Of a stretch of DNA of 64,000 nt, positions 44,692 through 52,306 are shown in pieces. The notes below the pieces were generated by a model, which saw only the letters and a list, made by a program, of their open reading frames with translations, made no database searches and was not told the origin of the DNA. Location of the stretch: the NCBI RefSeq assembly GCF_009996735.1, contig NZ_JAACYI010000011.1, forward strand, positions 62,001 through 126,000, in the 5' to 3' direction. The translations under genes were made by a program, and so were the position numbers. Position 1 is the stretch's first letter. Each line of letters begins with the position of its first letter. The DNA is from Cellulomonas sp. APG4. Its GTDB lineage: Bacteria; Actinomycetota; Actinomycetes; Actinomycetales; Cellulomonadaceae.

Positions 44692-44697
44692 GCGACC

Positions 44698-45075
44698 ATG
44701 CCGACGCCCGCCGCACCCCGTCCGCTCGTCGTCAAGACCACCTCGGGGCTCGACCGCCCCGAGGCGTGCAACCAGGCCTTCACCGTCGCCGCGACCGCCG
44801 TCGTCGCGGGGAGCGAGGTGAGCCTGTGGCTGACGGGAGAGGCCGCGTGGCTCGCCGTCCCCGGCCGTGCGGCCGAGCTCGAGCTGGCGCACGCGGCCCC
44901 GCTCCCGGACCTGCTCGAGACCGTGCTCGCGGCGGGCACCGTCACCGTGTGCACGCAGTGCGCGGTGCGGCGCGGGCTCACCGAGGCGGATCTGGTGCCG
45001 GGCGTGCGCATCGCGGGCGCGAGCGTCTTCGTCGAGGAGTCGCTGCGGCCCGACGCCCAGGCTCTCGTCTACTGA
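44698..45075 (+). CDS. DsrE-family protein
   Basis: 125-residue protein of the DsrE/TusD-like superfamily: TTSGLDRPEACNQAFTVAATAVVAGSEVSLWL at the start, then VTVCTQCAVRRGL with two cysteines and a C-terminal VEESL. DsrE proteins act in sulfur relay or as peroxiredoxin-like partners; here the CxxC pair may be redox active. The leaderless start at 44698 is divergent from the ygfZ operon. Precise role unknown. Confidence 0.82.
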   Translation: MPTPAAPRPLVVKTTSGLDRPEACNQAFTVAATAVVAGSEVSLWLTGEAAWLAVPGRAAELELAHAAPLPDLLETVLAAGTVTVCTQCAVRRGLTEADLVPGVRIAGASVFVEESLRPDAQALVY

Positions 45076-45106
45076 GCGGGCACGACGCCTTCCCGGCCGA
45101 GCGGGC

Positions 45107-45841
45107 TCAGCCGACGAGCACCCGACCCACCACGTACACGACGAACCCGCTCACGGAGACGGGCAGGGTGAGCGCGGCGAGGGCCGCGAGGGGTCTGGTG
45201 CGCGCCGGGGTGCTGTCGTAGAGCACGTGCAGGGCCGCGACGAGGATCCCCGCCGCGAGACCGAGCACCGCCCCGGGCAGCACGTCGAGCCGCGGCATGA
45301 CGGCGGCGACCACGGCGCCGCCCGCGGTGCCGGCGCCCGCCGTGACCCCGGCACCCCACCAGCCGCCCAGCGGCACCGCGGACACCGCGGCTGCGATCGC
45401 GAGCGCGACCGCACCGCTCACGACGAGGGAGCTGCCCCCCGGGGCACGGCCCGCGGCGACCCAGCCCGCGGCGGCCGTCGCGACGAGCACGCCCGTCACG
45501 GTGCCGGTCACCGACTCCACCAGACGCAGCCGCCCGTCCTGCCGCGCGAGCTCGTTGACGAACGCGAGCAGCACGCCGAGCGCGAGCACCACCGGCAGGT
45601 CGCGCAGCAGCGGGTCCCCACGCGTCGCCGCGACGGCGAGCACCCCACCCGCGCCTGCGAGCGCGATGACGACGGCGGACCCGAGGGGGCTCGGCAGGCC
45701 CAGCAGCACCGCCCAGCCGCCCGCGAGCAGCAGCGTGAGCACGACCCCCGCGGCCACGAGCGGGAGGTCGCCGAAGTAGGCGGCGGCCGCGACGAGGGTC
45801 GCGAGCGCCGCCGTGATCACGGCCCGGGTCGAGACGTCCAT
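45107..45841 (-). CDS. polytopic membrane protein of unknown function
   Basis: 244-residue protein, almost entirely hydrophobic Ala/Val/Leu with about eight membrane helices and short charged loops ([17 protein letters not shown] is the longest). It converges with the DsrE gene and is divergent from glnR. Conserved next to glnR in some actinobacteria, by general recollection. No motif gives a function. Confidence 0.65.
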   Translation of the reverse strand: MDVSTRAVITAALATLVAAAAYFGDLPLVAAGVVLTLLLAGGWAVLLGLPSPLGSAVVIALAGAGGVLAVAATRGDPLLRDLPVVLALGVLLAFVNELARQDGRLRLVESVTGTVTGVLVATAAAGWVAAGRAPGGSSLVVSGAVALAIAAAVSAVPLGGWWGAGVTAGAGTAGGAVVAAVMPRLDVLPGAVLGLAAGILVAALHVLYDSTPARTRPLAALAALTLPVSVSGFVVYVVGRVLVG

Positions 45842-45978
45842 CAGCGGGCTCCCGGGGCGCGCGTCGGGCGGGTCGGGGCAGGGGTCGGCACGGGGAGGAG
45901 TCTCGCAGATCAGCGCGCTGCCACGGGCACGGCGCCCGCGGCGGTACCGTGAGGCGACGTCGGCAGGAGGGCGGACCC

Positions 45979-46743
45979 GTGGCAGACCTGTTGCTGCTCA
46001 CCCCCACCGCGGGAGGCTCCGCACAGGTGCTCCCGGCTCTCGGCCTGCTCGCGCACCGGGTGCGCGTGCTCCCCGTCGAGCCGTCGGCGCTCCTCGACGC
46101 CCCCGAGTCCGACGTGCTGCTGCTCGACGCGCGTCGCGACCTCGCGGCGGCGCGCTCGACCTGCCGCCTGCTGCGCGCGACCGGCCTGACCGTCCCGCTC
46201 GTGCTCGTCCTCACCGAGGGCGGCCTCACCGTGGTGACCGCGGAGTGGGGTGCCGCCGACATCCTGCTCGAGCACGCCTCGCCCGCGGAGGTCGAGGCCC
46301 GCCTGCGGCTCGTCATGGAGCGCTCGGGTGAGGAGGACGCCGCCGCGGTCGAGGAGATCTCGAGCGGCGACCTCACGATCGACGCGGGCGGCTACACCGC
46401 CCGCCTGCGCGGGCGACCCCTCGACCTCACCTACAAGGAGTTCGAGCTGCTCAAGTACCTCGCCCAGCACCCCGGGCGGGTCTTCACGCGGGCCCAGCTG
46501 CTCCAGGAGGTCTGGGGCTACGACTACTTCGGCGGCACGCGCACCGTGGACGTCCACGTGCGGCGCCTGCGCGCGAAGCTCGGCCCCGAGCACGAGCAGC
46601 TCATCGGGACCGTCCGCAACGTCGGGTACCGGTTCGACCCGCCGCGGGACCGGCGCGGGACGGTCGAGGACGAGGTGCTGCTCGGGACGGTCGACGCCGG
46701 CCGCCCCACCCCGGGCGAGAGCAGGGACGACGAGACCGCCTGA
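45979..46743 (+). CDS. glnR: nitrogen-metabolism response regulator GlnR
   Basis: 254-residue OmpR-type orphan response regulator governing nitrogen assimilation genes in actinobacteria. An atypical receiver domain (1-115) keeps D50 in [11 protein letters not shown] but lacks other acidic-pocket residues, as known for GlnR. The C-terminal winged helix ([47 protein letters not shown]) is nearly invariant in the family. GTG at 45979 has AGGAGG eight bases before it. TACCGT (45945-45950) is a plausible -10. No partner kinase is adjacent, as expected. Confidence 0.93.
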   Translation: MADLLLLTPTAGGSAQVLPALGLLAHRVRVLPVEPSALLDAPESDVLLLDARRDLAAARSTCRLLRATGLTVPLVLVLTEGGLTVVTAEWGAADILLEHASPAEVEARLRLVMERSGEEDAAAVEEISSGDLTIDAGGYTARLRGRPLDLTYKEFELLKYLAQHPGRVFTRAQLLQEVWGYDYFGGTRTVDVHVRRLRAKLGPEHEQLIGTVRNVGYRFDPPRDRRGTVEDEVLLGTVDAGRPTPGESRDDETA

Positions 46744-46845
46744 CCGGTCGCCTCGTCGCACACCGCTCGCACCCGTACCCTGGTCCCCGGTGTGCCGGGA
46801 AGCCTGGTCGGCAGCTCGCCTGCCCCTGCCCCGAAGGAGCCGCCC

Positions 46846-48159
46846 GTGTCCCACGAGCCCCGCACGTCCGACGAGCCCACCGGGACGCCCCCGGCGGACC
46901 ACCGCCCCCCGCCCGAGGCGCCCTCGCGCCCCGGCCTGTTCAGCCGGCTCACCGCGGGCGGCGAGTCGAACTTCCTCGACACGCTGCGCGGCGAGACCAC
47001 GGGCGGCCTGCTGCTGCTGCTCGGCACCGTCGTCGCGCTCGTGTGGGCGAACTCACCCGTGCGCGAGTCGTACAGCGCGATGCGCGAGATCGTCGTCGGG
47101 CCCGAGGGTCTGCACCTGGACCTGACGCTCGCCCACTGGGCCACCGACGGGCTGCTGGCCATCTTCTTCTTCGTCGTCGGGCTCGAGCTCAAGCGCGAGA
47201 TCGTCGTCGGTGAGCTGCGGCGCCCGACCACCGCGATGCTCCCGATCTTCGCCGCCGTCGGCGGCATGGCCGTCCCGGCGCTGTTCTACGTGCTGCTCAA
47301 CCAGGGCGCCGACGGCGACCTGGGCGGCTGGGCCGTGCCGACCGCCACCGACATCGCGTTCGCGGTGACCGTGCTCGCGGTGTTCGGCCGAGGGCTGCCC
47401 AACGCGCTGCGCGCGTTCCTGCTCACGCTCGCCGTGGTGGACGACCTGCTCGCGATCGTGGTCATCGCGGTGTTCTACAGCGACAGCATCGACCTCGGCT
47501 GGCTCGCCGCCTCGCTCGTCGCGGTGGCCGTGTTCGGCCTCGCCGTCCGGCGGCGCTGGACCTCGCCGTTCCTGCTCATCCCGCTGGGTGTGGTCGCGTG
47601 GGCGCTCATGCACGCGTCGGGCGTGCACGCGACCATCGCCGGGGTGCTCCTGGGCCTCACGGTGCCGGCCATCGGCCGCGCGGGTGAGCACGAGAGCCTC
47701 GCGTCGCACTTCGAGCACCTGTGGCGCCCCGTCTCGGCCGGTCTCGCGGTCCCCGTGTTCGCGCTCTTCGCCGCGGGTGTCGCGCTCGACCCGGAGTCGC
47801 TCGCGGCCGCGGCGGGTGACCCCGTCGCCCAGGGCGTGGTGCTCGGCCTCGTGCTGGGCAAGCCGCTCGGCATCACCGTGGTGACGTGGATCGTGTCGAA
47901 GGTCACCCGGACCCCCTTGAGTGCGGGCGTGCGGTGGGCCGACGTCGTCGCGGTGGGCTTCGTCGCCGGCATCGGCTTCACCGTGTCGCTGCTGATCGGC
48001 GAGCTCGCCTTCGGCACGGGCACCGACCGTGACGACCACGTGCGCGCGGGCATCCTCGTCGCGTCCGTGCTGGCCGCGGCGGTGGGCGCGGGCATGCTCC
48101 GCTGGCGCGGGGCCCACCACCGACGTCGCGCGGCTGCGGTGACCGAGCCCGGGGCCTGA
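46846..48159 (+). CDS. nhaA: Na+/H+ antiporter NhaA
   Basis: 437-residue NhaA with 11-12 helices. The ion-site aspartate pair is in VVDDLLAIVVIAVFYSD, with the AVPTATDIAFAV segment of helices IV-V before it and the LGKPLGI and GFVAGIGFTVSLLIGELAF regions after. It exchanges Na+ for H+ across the inner membrane. GTG at 46846 follows GAAGGAG by six bases; the open frame upstream is not supported. TACCCT (46776-46781) may be the -10. The N-terminal 30 residues are Pro-rich. Confidence 0.93.
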   Translation: MSHEPRTSDEPTGTPPADHRPPPEAPSRPGLFSRLTAGGESNFLDTLRGETTGGLLLLLGTVVALVWANSPVRESYSAMREIVVGPEGLHLDLTLAHWATDGLLAIFFFVVGLELKREIVVGELRRPTTAMLPIFAAVGGMAVPALFYVLLNQGADGDLGGWAVPTATDIAFAVTVLAVFGRGLPNALRAFLLTLAVVDDLLAIVVIAVFYSDSIDLGWLAASLVAVAVFGLAVRRRWTSPFLLIPLGVVAWALMHASGVHATIAGVLLGLTVPAIGRAGEHESLASHFEHLWRPVSAGLAVPVFALFAAGVALDPESLAAAAGDPVAQGVVLGLVLGKPLGITVVTWIVSKVTRTPLSAGVRWADVVAVGFVAGIGFTVSLLIGELAFGTGTDRDDHVRAGILVASVLAAAVGAGMLRWRGAHHRRRAAAVTEPGA

Positions 48160-48170
48160 CCGGTCGGCGG

Positions 48171-48176
48171 TAGGTT
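48171..48176 (+). promoter_or_regulatory. -10 element of the 48183 hydrolase gene (leaderless)
   Basis: TAGGTT, six bases before the GTG at 48183. Confidence 0.5.
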
Positions 48177-48182
48177 CGCGGG

Positions 48183-49151
48183 GTGACCGATCAGTCCGCC
48201 GTCCTGCTCGACGGCCCGTGGCGGCACCGGTTCGTCGCCGCCAACGGGGCTCGCTTCCACGTCGCGGAGGCGGGGGCGGCGACCGAGGGTGCCGCGAACC
48301 CCCTCGTCGTGCTGCTCCACGGCTTCCCCCAGCACTGGTGGGCGTGGCGGGCCCAGCTGCCCGCACTCGCGGCGGCCGGCTACCACGTCGCGGCCATGGA
48401 CCTGCGCGGCACGGGCGCCTCGGACAAGCCGCCGCGCGGCTACGACGTGCCGACCCTCGCCCGGGACGTCGCAGGGGTCATCCGCTCGCTCGGTGCGCAG
48501 GACGCCGTCGTCGTGGGTCACGGCATCGGCGGGGCGGTCGCGTGGTCGATGCCCGCGCTCGCGCCACGGGTCACACGGGCCGTCGCCGCGCTCGCGGCAC
48601 CGCACCCGCTGCGGCTCCACACCGCTGCGCTCGCGCGCACCACGCTGCGCGGCTCGGCCCTGCGCCGGCTGGCCTTCGTCCAGCTCCCCTGGTTCCCCGA
48701 GCGCCGCATGACACGCGGCGACCTGACGACGCGCGTGCTCCGCGAGTGGGCGGCACCCGGGTGGCCGCCTCCCGAGGTCGCCGAGCAGTACCGCGTCGCG
48801 GCCCAGGTGCCGTTCGCCGCGCACAGCCAGGCCGAGGCGCTGCGCTGGCTCGTGCGGTCGACACCGCGGGTCGACGGCCGGCGCTGGCTCGCCGCGCTGC
48901 GCGTACCCGTCGAGGTGCCGGTGCTCCAGCTGCACGGCTCACGCGACCGGTGCCTCCCGCTCGGGGCGGCGCGTACGCCCGTGGGCGCCCCGCACCGGTT
49001 CGAGGTCGTCGAGGGGGCCGGGCACTACCTCGCCGAGGAGGCTCCCGAGCGCGTCAACGACCTGCTGCGGGACTGGCTCGACGGGCTGCCTGCGACGCCC
49101 TCGCGGCTCAGCCCGCCGCAGGCCCCCGAGCAGGGACCGGACCAGGCCTGA
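48183..49151 (+). CDS. alpha/beta hydrolase (epoxide-hydrolase-like) with altered nucleophile elbow
   Basis: 322-residue alpha/beta hydrolase resembling epoxide hydrolases: [19 protein letters not shown] with the HG-x-P oxyanion motif, [12 protein letters not shown], a cap region of about 120 residues, and a C-terminal His in [10 protein letters not shown]. The nucleophile elbow reads VVGHGIGG, where relatives have GHDWGG or GHSxGG, so the nucleophile position is glycine. It may be catalytically inactive or use another residue. Leaderless GTG start. Its end overlaps the nth gene on the opposite strand by 44 bp. Confidence 0.82.
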   Translation: MTDQSAVLLDGPWRHRFVAANGARFHVAEAGAATEGAANPLVVLLHGFPQHWWAWRAQLPALAAAGYHVAAMDLRGTGASDKPPRGYDVPTLARDVAGVIRSLGAQDAVVVGHGIGGAVAWSMPALAPRVTRAVAALAAPHPLRLHTAALARTTLRGSALRRLAFVQLPWFPERRMTRGDLTTRVLREWAAPGWPPPEVAEQYRVAAQVPFAAHSQAEALRWLVRSTPRVDGRRWLAALRVPVEVPVLQLHGSRDRCLPLGAARTPVGAPHRFEVVEGAGHYLAEEAPERVNDLLRDWLDGLPATPSRLSPPQAPEQGPDQA

Positions 49152-49827
49152 CGAGCCGTGCGGCGGCCTCCGGGTCGGTCTCGCCGATGCCCGACGACGG
49201 GCACAGGCGCGCCACGGGGCACGCGCCGCACGCCGGTCGCCTGGCGTGGCACGTGCGCCGCCCGTGGATGATCAGGCGGTGGGAGAACATGGTCCAGCCG
49301 CGCTTCGGGATCAGGGCGCACAGCTCGGTCTCGATCCGCACCGGGTCCTCCTCGACCGTGAGGCCGAGGCGCCGCGCGACCCGTCCCACGTGCGTGTCGA
49401 CCGGCAGGCCGGGCACGTCGAAGGCGTTCCCCAGGACGACGTTCGCCGTCTTGCGGCCCACACCCGGAAGCGTCACGAGGTCCGCCATCCGCGCCGGGAC
49501 CTGCGCGTCGAAGCGCTCGACGAGCGCCTGCGCGAGCGCGAGGAGCGACGCCGCCTTCGCCCGGAAGAAGCCCGTGGGCCGCACGACGTCCTCGAGGGCG
49601 ACGCGTTCGGCTCCGGCGAGCTCGACGGGGCCCGGCCAGCGCGAGAACAGCTCGGGCGTCACCTGGTTGACCCGCACGTCCGTCGTCTGCGCCGAGAGCA
49701 CCGTCGCGACCAGCAGCTCGAAGGGCGTGCGGAAGTCCAGCTCGCAGCCCGCGTCGGGATAGCGCTCACCCAGCAGGCGGTCGATCCGGCGTGCGCGACG
49801 GGTGCGTGCGAGCACGGTCTCGACCAT
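49108..49827 (-). CDS. nth: endonuclease III
   Basis: 239-residue DNA glycosylase/AP lyase that removes oxidised pyrimidines. The helix-hairpin-helix has catalytic Lys in [14 protein letters not shown] and Asp in [14 protein letters not shown], and the [4Fe-4S] ligands are [17 protein letters not shown] (C-x6-C-x2-C-x5-C). It resembles mycobacterial Nth over its whole length. ATG at 49827 is chosen because TACGGT ends seven bases before it; GTG at 49836 is an alternative three codons earlier. It lies at one end of the conserved crp-whiB4-ponA2 block. Confidence 0.93.
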   Translation of the reverse strand: MVETVLARTRRARRIDRLLGERYPDAGCELDFRTPFELLVATVLSAQTTDVRVNQVTPELFSRWPGPVELAGAERVALEDVVRPTGFFRAKAASLLALAQALVERFDAQVPARMADLVTLPGVGRKTANVVLGNAFDVPGLPVDTHVGRVARRLGLTVEEDPVRIETELCALIPKRGWTMFSHRLIIHGRRTCHARRPACGACPVARLCPSSGIGETDPEAAARLVRPGPVPARGPAAG

Positions 49828-49834
49828 GCCGCCC

Positions 49835-49840
49835 ACCGTA
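49835..49840 (-). promoter_or_regulatory. -10 element of nth (leaderless)
   Basis: TACGGT on the minus strand, seven bases before the ATG at 49827. Confidence 0.45.
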
Positions 49841-49952
49841 GGCCCGATGGGGTGAACCTCGCGCCCGAGCGCTCAAGGGCGGCCCGTCCGGCGTCGATCA
49901 CCGGGTGTCGGCCGCACCAGGCGGCCCGCACGGAGGGGAGAACGGAGGCGTC

Positions 49953-50423
49953 ATGCTGACCGACCTGTCCGAGCCCCTGAGCCGGAGCCGGGCGGCGCGG
50001 TCCGACCGCCGCTCGCTGCGCGCCGAGAAGGCCCAGCTCCAGCACTGGCGTCGCCTGCTCCGCGCCCGCCTCGACCTCGCCGTCGGCACCTTCGCGCCCC
50101 CCGAGCCCCTCGGCTCCGTGGACTGGGAGACGCTCCCCGACGCCCACCACGACCTGCCCGACGGCGCCGCGCTCGCCGCGGCCGTGAGCGTCGGTGCGGC
50201 CGGCGACCAGGTCGAGCTCATGACCCGCCTGCGCGATCTCGACCGCTCGCTGGCCGCGTACGGCCGCGCGCTCGACGACGCGCTCGAGACCTCGACCACG
50301 CACGTCGTGCAGGACCTCGCGCTGCACGCCGGCGACCCGCGACGCGCGAGCACCGAGAACGACCCCCGGGCGGCCGTCAGCACCCCGCCGCCGGCGCTCA
50401 CGGGGACCGACGCCGGTCGCTGA
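49953..50423 (+). CDS. small helical protein, possibly RsiG/AmfC-like
   Basis: 156-residue cytosolic protein predicted to have two long helices (about 15-45 and 85-125) joined by a loop, and a disordered tail. Helix 1 contains LQHWRRLLRARLD, which lines up with the LSxxRRLLQGRxD core of the cyclic di-GMP-dependent anti-sigma factor RsiG; R33 and D41 fit the motif, but its Ser and Gln are replaced. Helix 2 (LRDLDRSLAAYGRALDDAL) is a looser match. GGAGG lies four bases before the ATG. It is located between nth and crp. The family link is tentative. Confidence 0.55.
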   Translation: MLTDLSEPLSRSRAARSDRRSLRAEKAQLQHWRRLLRARLDLAVGTFAPPEPLGSVDWETLPDAHHDLPDGAALAAAVSVGAAGDQVELMTRLRDLDRSLAAYGRALDDALETSTTHVVQDLALHAGDPRRASTENDPRAAVSTPPPALTGTDAGR

Positions 50424-50496
50424 CCCCGCGCTCTTGCGGCAGGATGGGGACGGGCGCCCGCTCCGTGGCGCCCCCGTACGACGAAGGACGGGATGC

Positions 50497-51174
50497 GTGG
50501 ACGACGACGTGGTCCTCTCGGCGCCGCTGTTCGCGTCGATCGACGAGACGGCGGCCCATGCCCTGTTCGCGACGATGACTCCGGTCACCCTCGCCCGCGG
50601 GCAGGCGATCTTCTCCGAAGGTGAGCCGGGCGACCGTCTCTACGTGATCGGCTCGGGCAAGATGAAGCTCGGGCGCCGCTCGAACGACGGCCGCGAGAAC
50701 CTCCTCGCAGTTCTCGGCCCGGCCGAGATGTTCGGCGAGCTCTCGCTGTTCGACCCGGGACCGCGTACCGCGACCGCGAGCGCCGTCTCGGACGCCGTCC
50801 TCTACGAGCTCGGTCACGACGAGCTGATCGCGTGGCTCGAGGAGCACCCCGCGGTCGCCAAGCACCTGCTCGAGGCCCTCGCTCGGCGGCTGCGCCGCAC
50901 CAACGAGGCGCTCGCGGACCTGGTCTTCTCCGACGTGCCCGGTCGCGTGGCCAAGGCCCTGCTGGACCTGTCGCGCCGCTTCGGCGAGCCGACGGCCGAC
51001 GGCCTGCGGGTCGCGCACGACCTCACGCAGGAGGAGCTCGCCCAGCTCGTCGGCGCCTCACGTGAGACCGTGAACAAGGCGCTCGCCGACTTCGCGGGTC
51101 GCGGCTGGGTGCGTCGTGAGGGTCGCGCCGTGGTGCTGCTGGACGTCGAACGTCTCGAGCGCCGCGCGCGCTGA
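50497..51174 (+). CDS. crp: cAMP receptor protein family regulator (Crp/GlxR)
   Basis: 225-residue CRP/FNR regulator closely resembling M. tuberculosis CRP and GlxR. The cyclic-nucleotide domain contains FSEGEPGDRLYVIGSGKMKLGRR and the phosphate-binding cassette FGELSLFDPGPRTATA. The dimer helix ends in RLRRTNEALADLVF. The HTH is LTQEELAQLVGASRETVNKALADF. GTG at 50497 has AAGGA eight bases upstream. A global regulator of carbon metabolism in this group, relevant to the sugar clusters at the left of the window. Confidence 0.94.
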   Translation: MDDDVVLSAPLFASIDETAAHALFATMTPVTLARGQAIFSEGEPGDRLYVIGSGKMKLGRRSNDGRENLLAVLGPAEMFGELSLFDPGPRTATASAVSDAVLYELGHDELIAWLEEHPAVAKHLLEALARRLRRTNEALADLVFSDVPGRVAKALLDLSRRFGEPTADGLRVAHDLTQEELAQLVGASRETVNKALADFAGRGWVRREGRAVVLLDVERLERRAR

Positions 51175-51184
51175 GACCGGACGG

Positions 51185-51652
51185 TCAGCGCAGCTCGACG
51201 ACCAGCTCGATCTCCACGGGTGCGTCGAGCGGGAGCACCGCGACACCCACGGCGCTCCGGGCGTGCACCCCGGCCTCGCCGAACAGCTGGCCCAGCAGCT
51301 CGCTCGCCCCGTTGACCACCCCGGGCTGCCCCGTGAACGCGGGGTCGCTCGCGACGAAGCCCACCACCTTGATCACGCGCCGGATGCGCTCGAGGCCGCC
51401 CGCCTGCTCGGCGATCGCGGCGAGGGCGTTGAGGGTCGCCGTCCGCGCGAGCTCGGTCGCGCGCGCCGGCGTGACGAGCCCGTCGCCCTCGCCGACCTTC
51501 CCGGTCGTCGGCAGCGCGCCGTCGACCATGGGCAGCTGACCCGACGTCCACACCTGGTTCCCCACGCGCACGGCAGGTACGTACGCCGCCACGGGCGCGG
51601 CCACCGGGGGCAGGGTCAGGCCGAGCTCACCGAGCCGGTGCGTGACGCCCAC
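51185..51652 (-). CDS. RidA-family protein
   Basis: 155-residue member of the RidA/YjgF/UK114 superfamily, in which RidA itself deaminates reactive enamines and imines. This protein is of the longer YjgH-like type found beside crp and whiB4 in mycobacteria: VRVGNQVWTSGQLPMVDG, then NALAAIAEQAGGLERIRRVIKVVGFV. The active-site arginine of true RidA (near the C-terminal VEIE) is not obvious, so deaminase activity is uncertain. GTG at 51652 is one base after the DUF4177 stop. Confidence 0.85.
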   Translation of the reverse strand: MGVTHRLGELGLTLPPVAAPVAAYVPAVRVGNQVWTSGQLPMVDGALPTTGKVGEGDGLVTPARATELARTATLNALAAIAEQAGGLERIRRVIKVVGFVASDPAFTGQPGVVNGASELLGQLFGEAGVHARSAVGVAVLPLDAPVEIELVVELR

Positions 51653-51653
51653 C

Positions 51654-51818
51654 TCACGCCTCCCCGGTGGGACGCTTCAGGTAGGCGACGAGCCCGTTGC
51701 CGTCGGGGCCCGGAACCACCTGGACGAGCTCCCAGCCGTCGGCCCCCCACTGGTCGAGGATCCCCTTGGTGTTGTGGATGATCAGCGGAATGGTTGCGTA
51801 CTCCCACGTGGTCGCCAT
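51654..51818 (-). CDS. DUF4177 small protein
   Basis: 54-residue protein starting MATTWEYATIPLIIHNTKGI and containing DQWGADGWELVQVVPGP, the core pattern of DUF4177, and ending RPTGEA. ATG at 51818 is six bases after TAGGCT, which overlaps the whiB4 stop codon, so it probably has its own leaderless promoter. It corresponds to the small protein found between whiB4 and the RidA gene in mycobacteria. Function unknown. Confidence 0.85.
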   Translation of the reverse strand: MATTWEYATIPLIIHNTKGILDQWGADGWELVQVVPGPDGNGLVAYLKRPTGEA

Positions 51819-51824
51819 GCCGCG

Positions 51825-51830
51825 AGCCTA
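51825..51830 (-). promoter_or_regulatory. -10 element of the DUF4177 gene (leaderless)
   Basis: TAGGCT, six bases before the ATG at 51818. Its first three bases are also the TAG stop of whiB4. The run TAGGCTCGCGGCATG is identical to that before the Nudix gene at 55938-55952. Confidence 0.55.
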
Positions 51831-52130
51831 GCGCCGACGCGCGTACGGCAGCGGCTCGGGGACCAGCCCCGGCTCGGCCTCGAGCACCTCGCGCCACGAC
51901 ACGACGTCGGGCCTGCTGCGCAGGAGCGCGCGACGCTCGCGCTCGGTCATCCCGCCCCAGACCCCGAAGAGGACGCGGTGGTCGAGCGCATCGATCAGGC
52001 ACTCGAGGCGCACGGGGCACGCGGCGCACAGACCGCGCGCGCTGCGCTGCGCGGCGCCCTCGACGAACAGGGCGTCCGGGGACGCGTCGCGGCACGCGCC
52101 GTACGCGGTCCAGTGCTGGTCCCCGGTCAC
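51828..52130 (-). CDS. whiB4: WhiB-family iron-sulfur regulator (WhiB4/WblA)
   Basis: 100-residue WhiB-like protein. The [4Fe-4S] ligands are C13, C35, C38 and C44 (ACRD, then LCAACPVRLEC). The GVWGGM turn at 56-61 and a basic region (TERERRALLRSR) precede a short C-terminal tail. The location divergent from ponA2 and near crp matches whiB4 of mycobacteria and wblA of streptomycetes, regulators of redox response and differentiation. GTG at 52130 is preferred over GTG 52148 because GGGGAGG lies six to seven bases before it. Confidence 0.92.
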   Translation of the reverse strand: MTGDQHWTAYGACRDASPDALFVEGAAQRSARGLCAACPVRLECLIDALDHRVLFGVWGGMTERERRALLRSRPDVVSWREVLEAEPGLVPEPLPYARRR

Positions 52131-52293
52131 GGGGCACCTCCCCTCCACCCTCTCCCACGGTAGGCCGGGCCGAGCAGGGCGGACATGGGCCGTTCGGGTA
52201 GGTGATCATCGTCGGGCCGGTGGCACGTCGACGGCTGTCGGGACCTCCACAACCCGTTCACGTCGCGCGCGGGGTCGCGACGGGGGGCTCACG

Positions 52294-52299
52294 TACGCT
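52294..52299 (+). promoter_or_regulatory. -10 element of the penicillin-binding protein gene (leaderless)
   Basis: TACGCT, seven bases before the ATG at 52307. Confidence 0.45.
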
Positions 52300-52306
52300 G
52301 GGCAGC

